Of a stretch of 32,542 nt of DNA, positions 8,166 through 14,635 are shown piece by piece. How positions within the stretch are numbered: the first letter of the stretch is position 1; each line of letters begins with the position of its first letter. The DNA lies in the NCBI GenBank assembly GCA_018365455.1, contig JAGZJZ010000068.1, positions 1 to 32,542 of the forward strand, in the 5' to 3' direction. The DNA comes from Clostridiales bacterium. Its GTDB lineage: Bacteria; Bacillota; Clostridia; Lachnospirales; Lachnospiraceae. A program made the position numbers and the translations under genes. Under the pieces are notes generated by a model. That model saw only the letters and a program-made list of their open reading frames with translations. It searched no databases and had not been told where the DNA came from.

Positions 8166-8963
8166 ATGAAAAATAAAAAAGTTATAGCAGGTCTTGGAAT
8201 ATTAGCAGTAGCAGTAGTTGGAGGAACATGGGCATATTTTAATCAGACAACAACCATCGACAACCCTTTCAGTACCACATCATTTGAAGGTACCACAGTG
8301 GAAAAATTTAATCCTACGGACGGCGGTGACTGGAAACCAGGCGCAGAAGTAGATAAATCAGTAACGGCTAAAAACACCGGCGAGGGTGATGTATGGGTAA
8401 GAGTAAGGTTTGATGAAGAATGGGCAAATGCAGGAGTTGTGATTGGCTCAGAAAGTGATCAGTTCCTTCCAGGTTCCGTAAACGATAGTCTGCAGTTAGA
8501 TGCAACGGATGGTAAGACAGCAGGTGACGGCTCCGTTGTTTATAAAAATATAGATGCTGCAGACTGGACAAAAGGATCCGACGGCTGGTATTACTACAAC
8601 GAAACCCTTGGTGCAGGAGAAACAACGAACTCTTTAATGGATTCTGTAACCTTATGTAACAATACGGATATGGGTAAATATAATGAATCAACTTTCTACA
8701 AAATTGTAGAAAAAGATGCAGAAGAGCCGGCTTTTGATGAATCATGGACATCGTATACCGGAGAACTAAAGGATGCTTTAAAAGAACTTCCCGAAGATCA
8801 GGTAAAAGGCAAAGATGTATATACCAATGCATTAAAGCAGTTAGACAGTACCTTAAAAGGATACGCTTCTGATAACTACACACTGTCGATCAAAACACAG
8901 TTTGTTCAGGCAGATGCACAGGCAGCTGAGGCATCCGACTGGGTAACATATCCAGGAAAATAA
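8166..8963 (+). CDS. TasA-like SipW-dependent fibre subunit (putative major subunit 2)
   Basis: The 265-aa product is a close sister of the previous gene. Its leader has MKNKK, a hydrophobic core, then GGTWAYFNQTTTIDNPF. The body has VEKFNPTDGGDWKPGAEVDK (W56), KNTGEGDVWVRVRFDEEW, GSDGWYYYNETLGAGETTN, MDSVTL and DNYTLSIKTQFVQADAQ. The GGTWA part of the leader matches that of Bacillus TasA, where SipW cleaves after Ala. A strong AGGAGG precedes the start. The next gene downstream is a SipW peptidase, so enzyme and substrates are made from one transcript. Confidence 0.9.
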   Translation: MKNKKVIAGLGILAVAVVGGTWAYFNQTTTIDNPFSTTSFEGTTVEKFNPTDGGDWKPGAEVDKSVTAKNTGEGDVWVRVRFDEEWANAGVVIGSESDQFLPGSVNDSLQLDATDGKTAGDGSVVYKNIDAADWTKGSDGWYYYNETLGAGETTNSLMDSVTLCNNTDMGKYNESTFYKIVEKDAEEPAFDESWTSYTGELKDALKELPEDQVKGKDVYTNALKQLDSTLKGYASDNYTLSIKTQFVQADAQAAEASDWVTYPGK

Positions 8964-8996
8964 TAACACCGACTAAAAGTAAAAGGACGTACTTGA

Positions 8997-9515
8997 ATGA
9001 AAATACTAAAAAATCTATTCAACATCCTATCCTGGATTGTCTACATTGCAATTTTCTGCTACATTCTCATCGTAGCACCTATGGTGGCAGGCTATAAACC
9101 GGTTGTCGTCCTCAGCGGCAGTATGGAGCCTGCCTACCATGTAGGCAGTGTCATTTATTATAAGAGTACTTCCTTTGCAGATATCCAGGAAGGAGATGCT
9201 GTCACATTTAAGGCTGGCGATCATGCATTGGTAACCCACCGGGTAGTCAAAAGAAATGATTTGAGTGCTACCTTTGTGACAAAAGGCGATGCAAATTCCA
9301 CAGAAGATGCAAATCCCGTGGAATTCTCAGATGTAGTGGGAAAGGCATCAAAATTAACCATTCCCTATGCAGGATACTTTGTTTCCCTGGGGAAAAATAT
9401 CCCGGTCATTGTTGTTATGGCAGCGATAATTGTAATTAGTGTTTTATTAGACAGTCTCTTCCCGAAGAAAAAGAGGGAAAAAGAAAGGGCTGAAGTGAAT
9501 GAAGAGAAACAGTAA
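8997..9515 (+). CDS. sipW: SipW-type signal peptidase I (first copy)
   Basis: The 172-aa membrane protein has an N-terminal transmembrane segment (about 12-32) and a second hydrophobic segment near the C-terminus (about 132-151) before a charged KKKREKER tail. It carries the S26B, archaeal/ER-type catalytic set: SGSMEP with nucleophile Ser42, THRVV with His81 in place of the bacterial Lys, and KGDANSTED with Asp98. It should release the SipW-class exported proteins encoded around it at the outer face of the membrane. AAAGGA lies nine bases before the ATG. Its 3' end overlaps the next gene by 17 bases, indicating coupled translation with a substrate. Confidence 0.95.
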   Translation: MKILKNLFNILSWIVYIAIFCYILIVAPMVAGYKPVVVLSGSMEPAYHVGSVIYYKSTSFADIQEGDAVTFKAGDHALVTHRVVKRNDLSATFVTKGDANSTEDANPVEFSDVVGKASKLTIPYAGYFVSLGKNIPVIVVMAAIIVISVLLDSLFPKKKREKERAEVNEEKQ

Positions 9516-10338
9516 AAAACTGGTTTCCCTGATTGCTGTATTATGTGTATTCTTGGCAGGAGGAACGATCGCATATTTCAGTGATCAGGAATCCGCTAAA
9601 AATACATTTGCCATGGGCAAATTCGATACGGTTTTAAATGAAGAATTCGATCCGCCCAGTGACTGGAAGCCCGGAACTGAGATTGATAAAAAGGTAAAAG
9701 TAGATAACACCGGAACGGTTGATATGGTGGTAACAGCCAGATTTGATGAAAGCTGTGTACGAAGAGAAGACGTCTATCTTAAGAAATATAATGATGAGAC
9801 AAAACAGCTGGAAGACATATTAGCAGCAAAAGCCGGTGAAGAACTCCCTGTGATCTTCGATGTAGTAAAAGAGGGGGAAACCATTACTTCCTATGAAGAA
9901 GTGGGAATTAAAAAGTTCGGTACGGAAGTAGTAAAATATACCCCAGGTACTGATCCGGCGGATTATGAAGGAAAATGGGTATATTCCTACAATCCCCAGA
10001 CCTGCGTTTACCAGTTTATCTATATGGGAATTGTAAAATCGGGAGATTCCACTCCGTATCTTCTGCAAAGCGTCACTATGAATCCCGCGCTTAACAGCAC
10101 CGTGTCCAAAACCAGTCAGACCGCTTATTACGATAAAGAAAAAGGGGAAAGTGTGAAGACATTTGCGTTTGAGACATCAGAAAAGGGATATGACAACGCT
10201 TCCTATCATCTGAATATTACAGCAAAGTCCCTTCAGGCATCGGCTAAAGCAATACAGAGCGACTGGGCGGCAGGAACGGAAATGATTCCGGCAGAATTTG
10301 AGGAACTGTTAACACATCTGGCAACTATGTGCCAATAG
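9499..10338 (+). CDS. TasA/camelysin-like SipW-dependent secreted protein
   Basis: The 279-aa product starts inside the end of the first sipW gene. Its leader is basic with a hydrophobic core, then GGTIAYFSDQESAKNTFAMG (residues 21-40), a near-consensus SipW-class signal. The body has NEEFDPPSDWKPGTEIDKK (W56), VDNTGTVDMVVTARFDES, then an insertion relative to its paralogues (about 85-170), VKSGDSTPYLLQSVTM and ASYHLNITAKSLQA. The insertion makes it the longest of the TasA-like set. It is probably a secondary subunit or adaptor in the fibre. Confidence 0.88.
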   Translation: MKRNSKKLVSLIAVLCVFLAGGTIAYFSDQESAKNTFAMGKFDTVLNEEFDPPSDWKPGTEIDKKVKVDNTGTVDMVVTARFDESCVRREDVYLKKYNDETKQLEDILAAKAGEELPVIFDVVKEGETITSYEEVGIKKFGTEVVKYTPGTDPADYEGKWVYSYNPQTCVYQFIYMGIVKSGDSTPYLLQSVTMNPALNSTVSKTSQTAYYDKEKGESVKTFAFETSEKGYDNASYHLNITAKSLQASAKAIQSDWAAGTEMIPAEFEELLTHLATMCQ

Positions 10339-10369
10339 AATGGAAAAGTAAAAAAGGAGATTAAGGCGC

Positions 10370-11023
10370 ATGAAAAAGAAAAACATCGTAAAGATCGCCA
10401 GTCTGGCAGCAATTGTTCTGCTGGCAGGAGTAGGTGCGACTTTCGCTTATTTTACAGACAGCCAATCTGCTTCTAATATACTTTCTATGGGGCACGTTGA
10501 TATCAGTCTGACGGAAGAAATGAAGGACCCTTCGAATCCGGATGGTCCGGCTGTTCCTTATCAGGACCCCACAAACCTGATGCCGGGAGATGTGATCTCG
10601 AAGATGCCAAAGATTACGGTGGAACAGGATTCACTTGCCTGCTATATCCGTGCAGTGGTAACGATTACCAATCCGGCGGCAGCAGAACCGCCATTAACCA
10701 TTGCAGATATAAATGTTTCAAAAGACTGGGTCATTGTCCCGGATGAAAAAGCAGAAAATATCTGGTATTGCTATTATGTGGGAGGAGAGGACGCAGGAAT
10801 CGCGAGTCCGGGGCAGACGCTGCAGTTATTCAGTGAAGTAGAATTGCCGGGCAGGTGGCAGAACGAAATGAATGACACACAGGTTGTCGTGGATATAAAG
10901 GCAGAAGCGATTCAGGCAGATCATTTTACGCCCTCCTATGAAAGAGAGAACGGAAAAATTATATCCTGTTCATGGCTAAATACTGAGGGTAAGGAAGTAG
11001 AAGCAGAAGTTTATAAGAAATAA
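10370..11023 (+). CDS. SipW-dependent secreted protein, divergent TasA-like
   Basis: The 217-aa product has AAGGAG before its ATG and a leader with GVGATFAYFTDSQSASNIL (residues 20-38), a near-consensus SipW-class signal. The mature part keeps the outline of the family in altered form: ISLTEEM, LMPGDVISKMPKI (70-82), ACYIRAVVTITNP, IWYCYYVGG, ASPGQTLQLFSEVELP and VVVDIKAEAIQADHF. It lacks the W-K-P-G and FDE-W elements of its neighbours. This marks a second subgroup together with the product of 11552-12226, and the two flank the second sipW. A role in the fibre is inferred from context. Confidence 0.87.
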   Translation: MKKKNIVKIASLAAIVLLAGVGATFAYFTDSQSASNILSMGHVDISLTEEMKDPSNPDGPAVPYQDPTNLMPGDVISKMPKITVEQDSLACYIRAVVTITNPAAAEPPLTIADINVSKDWVIVPDEKAENIWYCYYVGGEDAGIASPGQTLQLFSEVELPGRWQNEMNDTQVVVDIKAEAIQADHFTPSYERENGKIISCSWLNTEGKEVEAEVYKK

Positions 11024-11057
11024 TGACATTCATATCACAAAAACGGGGGGTCAGAGG

Positions 11058-11555
11058 ATGCTGCCAAGGCTATTAAACGGAATCGGAATTCTTTTGATGA
11101 CAGGCGTCATCCTCATAGCCATACCATTAACCCTGCCAAAACTGTTTGGATATCATATTTACGGGATATTAACAGAGAGTATGGAACCGGAATATCCGGC
11201 AGGTTCAGCGGTTTATGTAAAAGAAGCAGAGTTTGATGCGATAAAAACAGGAGATCCCATTACCTTTCACATGGGTACGGATACCACATTGGTGGCAACT
11301 CACCGTGTAACTGCAATTGAAAAAGATAAGCAGCAGTTCAGAACAAAAGGCGATGCCAACGAGTCGGAGGATACCACTCCGGTAGCCTTTTCCAGAGTCA
11401 TCGGAAAGGTTGTATTCGGGATTCCGGCTTTGGGCAGTATTTCTTTCTATCTGAGTTCCTGGTCAGGCACAATCGTCTGCATCGCAGCATTTGCTGCGGC
11501 GTTTGTCCTGTGGGTAACGGCAGATAAGATGAAGTCAAAGGAGCGTGCGAAGTGA
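11058..11555 (+). CDS. SipW-type signal peptidase I (second copy)
   Basis: The 165-aa protein has the same ER/archaeal-type catalytic layout as the first copy: TESMEP with Ser41, THRVT with His82, KGDANESED with Asp99. Transmembrane segments lie near residues 8-28 and 130-152. The sequence around the active site differs from the first copy (LTESMEPEYPAGSAVYV against LSGSMEPAYHVGSVIYY), so it is a diverged paralogue and not a recent duplicate. GGGGGG precedes the ATG. The stop overlaps the start of the next, SipW-signal-bearing gene (GTGA), again coupling peptidase and substrate. Confidence 0.93.
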   Translation: MLPRLLNGIGILLMTGVILIAIPLTLPKLFGYHIYGILTESMEPEYPAGSAVYVKEAEFDAIKTGDPITFHMGTDTTLVATHRVTAIEKDKQQFRTKGDANESEDTTPVAFSRVIGKVVFGIPALGSISFYLSSWSGTIVCIAAFAAAFVLWVTADKMKSKERAK

Positions 11556-12226
11556 AGAAAAAATTAATCCTTATGGGCGTGGCAGCCGCTCTTGTTACGG
11601 CAACATTAATCGGCGGATCCCTGGCATATTTCCAGGCAGCCGGACAGCGGGTAAAACAGCAGATCAATACGAAAAATCTCGGTATTCAGTTCAATGAAGT
11701 CGGGAAAGACGGCTCCGGGAAAGAGATTTATACGGAGATTCCCAATGGAACCGTATATGTAAAGCAGATTTTACCGGGGGCGGAAGTTCAAAAAGAAGTC
11801 TGTATTACAAATACACAAAACACAGATTTATATACAAGAATCACTATATCAAAATATTGGGGCAGTTTCAAAGGCAGTGAATTTATTAAAGATGGAAATA
11901 AAATTGCCGAAAAAATTAAAATTCCGGCAGTTCAGAATAAAGATAATTCCGGTGACAAAGCCCGTTGGATACTTCAGATGGAAGACAATGAGCAAATGGT
12001 GTTATATTATACAAAACCACTGGCACCGGGAGAAAATTCAAAAATATTTATGGATCAGATTCAGATATCCCAAGACCTGCAAAATGATTATGCGGATCTG
12101 GGTGTAGAACTGAAAATGCAGGCAGATGCAGTGCAGATTCTGGCGGGACAGGATGCAATTATGTCGGAATGGGGCGTACTTGCCACCATAGATGATCAGG
12201 GTTACATTACGAAGATTGAAGAGTAA
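11552..12226 (+). CDS. SipW-dependent secreted protein, divergent TasA-like
   Basis: The start is GTG at 11552, overlapping the stop of the second sipW, with AAAGGAG upstream. The 224-aa product has a hydrophobic leader ending GGSLAYFQAAGQRVKQQI, a SipW-class signal with a weakened region after AYF. The body has LGIQFNEVG, VKQILPGAEVQKEV (70-83), ITNTQNTDLYTRITISKYW, MVLYYTKPLAPGENSKIFMDQIQI and VELKMQADAVQI. Position and coupling suggest it is the preferred substrate of the second peptidase. The molecular role is unknown. Confidence 0.87.
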   Translation: MKKKLILMGVAAALVTATLIGGSLAYFQAAGQRVKQQINTKNLGIQFNEVGKDGSGKEIYTEIPNGTVYVKQILPGAEVQKEVCITNTQNTDLYTRITISKYWGSFKGSEFIKDGNKIAEKIKIPAVQNKDNSGDKARWILQMEDNEQMVLYYTKPLAPGENSKIFMDQIQISQDLQNDYADLGVELKMQADAVQILAGQDAIMSEWGVLATIDDQGYITKIEE

Positions 12227-12241
12227 AACAGGGAGGTTGCC

Positions 12242-13039
12242 ATGAAGAAGAAAATAATAGCTTTTGGAATGATGCTGGCACTTTTGCTTAGTCTCTCCAC
12301 AATTGCATATGGGGCAGAAGAGACACCGACGGTAACCTTCGATGGCAGTGAAGATATCAAATACAATTACGATGATACAGATAATTTCGGAACGGAGTTT
12401 AATGATATGCAGCCCGGCGAAGAGCGGGTTCAGGAAATTTTGTTGAAGAATACGTCAAAGAAAAGCATTGATTTCTTTATGCGGACGGAAGTGCTGAAGG
12501 CTTTTGAAGATGCAAAAAAAGCAAGCGAAGCGGCCTATCAGATCAGCCTTACCATCACCCAGGATGGCAAGACAGAGACCATTTACGGCGGAAAGGAATC
12601 CGATGGGTCAGCCAGAATCGGAGCAGACGAAAACGGTTTGAAGGATATGAACGGAAGCTTGCAGGAATGGCTGATGCTTGTAAACTTAAAGCCATCCAAG
12701 ACGGCAACCCTAAAAATGACGGTTTTCCTGGACGGGGAATCCCATACCAATGACTATCAGGCGGCAGACGGAACATTTCAGTTCGAGTTTCGCGCAGGCT
12801 ATGACGATGCACCGCCCCAGACCGAGATAGTAACGGAAAAGCAGGCGGATAAAATAGTTACGAATAAAGTTACCACACCCGGACCGGTAAACAAGGTAGT
12901 AAGACAGGTAAAAACAGGCGATGATACTCCGGTTGTATTCTGGCTGGTGGCAGCAGGAGCTTCTCTTCTAATCGTAATCCTGGCGGCTGTATATGGCAAA
13001 AAGAAAAAAGAAAAGCATGATTATTTTGCCGCAAAGTAA
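12242..13039 (+). CDS. Wall/membrane-anchored TasA-like paralogue with KTGD sorting-like tail
   Basis: The 265-aa product differs from the preceding proteins in its signal: a standard Sec peptide ending AYGA (residues 1-25) with no AYF block. The mature part still shows the family order: FNDMQPGEERVQEILLKNTS (53-72), IDFFMRTEVLKAF, LVNLKPSKTATLKMTVFL, FQFEFRAG. A linker with VTTPGPVNKVVRQV leads to KTGDDTP (224-230), a transmembrane segment (about 232-252) and KKKKEK. KTGD before a hydrophobic segment and positive tail resembles non-canonical clostridial sortase signals. I infer that this is the anchor or base of the fibre. No sortase gene lies in the window. Confidence 0.85.
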   Translation: MKKKIIAFGMMLALLLSLSTIAYGAEETPTVTFDGSEDIKYNYDDTDNFGTEFNDMQPGEERVQEILLKNTSKKSIDFFMRTEVLKAFEDAKKASEAAYQISLTITQDGKTETIYGGKESDGSARIGADENGLKDMNGSLQEWLMLVNLKPSKTATLKMTVFLDGESHTNDYQAADGTFQFEFRAGYDDAPPQTEIVTEKQADKIVTNKVTTPGPVNKVVRQVKTGDDTPVVFWLVAAGASLLIVILAAVYGKKKKEKHDYFAAK

Positions 13040-13104
13040 AAAAATCAAAAAAGGGCTACACGAAAGAGATGATGAAAGCACCAGTCTGTTATAATCGTTT
13101 TAGA
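13037..13104 (+). promoter_or_regulatory. Second copy of the CGAAA-repeat promoter
   Basis: ACGAAAGAG (13060-13068) with TGAAA 12 bp further on (13073-13077) and a perfect TATAAT at 13090-13095 reproduce the layout of the promoter at 1957-2025, including the upstream A-run with ATCAAAA (13037-13049) and the TTAGAA just after the -10. As there, no -35 hexamer is apparent. It should co-regulate the downstream surface-protein gene with the main operon. It begins at the stop codon of the previous gene, and no terminator intervenes. Confidence 0.7.
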
Positions 13105-13208
13105 AGCAGGAAATAAATAGCTGGGACCTTATGTGAAAGCGTTAGAAACTGCCGGGAACAGTATAGATCACAGATTCCGGTTTTGCAGAAAAGGGCGGAG
13201 GGATAATT

Positions 13209-14318
13209 ATGAGTATGATAAGGAAAATAGACAGGGTGGTAATGCTGAGCTGCCTTTGTATATGCATGTTGATGGGGGCCATGACATTGCAGGTAAACGC
13301 AGCAGAAGAAAATACCTATACAGTTACCTATCGTCCCGGCAATATTGCAAGGTTCCGTGAACAGTTATATGCCGGTTATGTAGCCGAATATGGTGAAAAC
13401 CAGGTATCCCGCAGTGATGCCACGGGAAGTATTAAAATCACAGTTTCTGCGGGTGCACCCTATCCCACAGCGCCGGATGCACAGGATCTGGTATTTGATG
13501 ATGCACATAAAGGAAAATATTATGTGAAGACAGAATGGCGTCCCACTTGGGAAACTGTCACGGAAAATGGTGATTTTGTAGTGGATTACGGTGCTTTAAC
13601 CGACTCTGTGGAATACACAATCCGGTTCGTGGATTCAGGCAGCGGCGAAGACGTTGCAACGCCGGTCATTACCATGGGGAATGTTCATGACCAGATCACA
13701 TATACGGCAAAGGCAGTACAGGGCTATGCCTATGATTCTTATGTAAAACAGATGACCCTGACAGCAGATTCCGCTAAAAATGAAATCAGATTTCAATACA
13801 CCAGTACGGAGCAGCCAACTACTCAGGTTGTACAGGTACCGGGAGAAACCATAACGAATACCACATACGAGCAGGGACCGGGTACAACCGTCAACGAAAC
13901 GGTCACTGTACCGGAGGGGAACACCACGCCAACGGGCAATAATGCTTCTGCAGGCAATACCCAGGCAGATAATAACCAGGCAGATGGAACCACTGCGGAT
14001 AATAATGCAGCGGCTAACCAGAATCAAGACAATGCAAATACGGTGCCAAACCAGAATGAAAACAATGTGAATATTACCGATGAAGAAGTGCCGTTAGCTG
14101 ACCAACCGGAAGATACCGGCAGCACCGATGGTGCCAATGTTCCAGAAACCACTATGGCAACTGAAGAGATTACAGATGCTGAAGTTCCGCTGGCACAAAA
14201 GCCATCAGAAGACCTGTCATCCTCGGGAAAACCAATTATTTTAGGCAGTGCATTTGCAGGAATTTTGTTACTTGCAGGCGGCTTCCTGTATTTTATGAAG
14301 AAAAAGGGTAAGTGGTAA
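13209..14318 (+). CDS. Membrane-anchored surface protein with MucBP-like region and DEEVPLA stalk repeats
   Basis: GGAGGG lies six bases before the ATG. The 369-aa product has a Sec signal (1-35, cleavage near VNA-AEE), a folded part (about 36-200, with a MucBP-like stretch around VEYTIRFVDSGSGEDVATP), then a T/N/Q/D-rich disordered region (about 205-285). Two copies of ITD-x-EVPLA lie at 289-297 and 321-329. The C-terminal transmembrane segment (about 344-361) is followed by MKKKGKW. No LPXTG or KTGD motif precedes the membrane segment, so it is probably held by the membrane helix alone. The shared promoter ties it to the fibre system, perhaps as an adhesin or docking protein. The leader RNA is about 107 nt and holds no other convincing gene. 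Confidence 0.85.
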   Translation: MSMIRKIDRVVMLSCLCICMLMGAMTLQVNAAEENTYTVTYRPGNIARFREQLYAGYVAEYGENQVSRSDATGSIKITVSAGAPYPTAPDAQDLVFDDAHKGKYYVKTEWRPTWETVTENGDFVVDYGALTDSVEYTIRFVDSGSGEDVATPVITMGNVHDQITYTAKAVQGYAYDSYVKQMTLTADSAKNEIRFQYTSTEQPTTQVVQVPGETITNTTYEQGPGTTVNETVTVPEGNTTPTGNNASAGNTQADNNQADGTTADNNAAANQNQDNANTVPNQNENNVNITDEEVPLADQPEDTGSTDGANVPETTMATEEITDAEVPLAQKPSEDLSSSGKPIILGSAFAGILLLAGGFLYFMKKKGKW

Positions 14319-14332
14319 CAACACACAGACTA

Positions 14333-14361
14333 TTGACATTTAATACCTGTGCGTCTATAAT
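14333..14361 (+). promoter_or_regulatory. Consensus sigma-A promoter of the thiamine operon
   Basis: A perfect TTGACA (14333-14338) and a perfect TATAAT (14356-14361) are separated by exactly 17 bases. They lie 15 bases after the preceding stop codon and about 20 bases before the riboswitch. Confidence 0.92.
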
Positions 14362-14377
14362 AACAATAACTGAATAG

Positions 14378-14466
14378 CTATGCAGGGGAACTATTTATAG
14401 TTGAGATTGATATGTATATATCTAACCCTTTGAACCTGACAGTTAACACTGTGGTAGGGAGCATTC
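14378..14466 (+). ncRNA. TPP riboswitch (THI element) aptamer
   Basis: The core signatures of the thiamine pyrophosphate aptamer are present: GGGG (14385-14388), TTGAGAT (14401-14407, usually CTGAGAT), a GATAT/ATATC stem, ACCCTTTGAACCTGA (14425-14439), a CAGT/ACTG stem and GGTAGGGA (14453-14460). P1 is ATGC (14380-14383) with GCAT (14461-14464). GAGCATTC (14459-14466) can instead pair with GAATGTTC (14481-14488), forming an antiterminator. Because GCAT belongs to both helices, TPP binding should favour the terminator downstream and shut off thiC-tenI. Confidence 0.95.
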
Positions 14467-14483
14467 GATGAGTAATATTTGAA

Positions 14484-14510
14484 TGTTCACTTTTTAGTGA
14501 ACATTTTTTT
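14484..14510 (+). terminator. Riboswitch-controlled intrinsic terminator
   Basis: TGTTCACT (14484-14491), a TTTT loop and AGTGAACA (14496-14503) form a perfect 8-bp stem followed by seven T residues. Its 5' arm overlaps the antiterminator pairing segment 14481-14488. Confidence 0.93.
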
Positions 14511-14530
14511 ATGAAAATATAGAGTGAACT

Positions 14531-14558
14531 GGCAGGTAAGCAATTACCTGTCTTTTTT
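14531..14558 (+). terminator. Second terminator-like hairpin between riboswitch and thiC
   Basis: CAGGTAA (14533-14539), a GCAA loop and TTACCTG (14544-14550), extendable by two pairs, are followed by TCTTTTTT. It sits outside the obvious riboswitch pairing scheme, 78 bases before the thiC start. As read it would also terminate transcripts that escape the first terminator, unless it is weak or conditional. Confidence 0.75.
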
Positions 14559-14635
14559 CATGTTTAGAGCGAGTCAGAAAGCATCTTTCAGGGCATTTGC
14601 TATTCGTTAATAAAACACATAAGGAGGAACAGCAA

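Noticed and set aside
8368..8883. 171-codon open frame on the minus strand inside the second subunit gene
   Set aside because: It lies fully antisense to a well-supported gene, has no ribosome binding site, and its translation is low-complexity L/H/R/Y-rich.
13133..13360. 75-codon plus-strand frame in the leader of the surface-protein gene
   Set aside because: It starts at a GTG without ribosome binding site and overlaps the signal peptide region of the real gene in another frame.
12242..14318. Presence of a sortase gene or a classical LPXTG pilus locus
   Set aside because: No sortase-like product is encoded in the window and no LPXTG motif is present; only a KTGD variant is seen.
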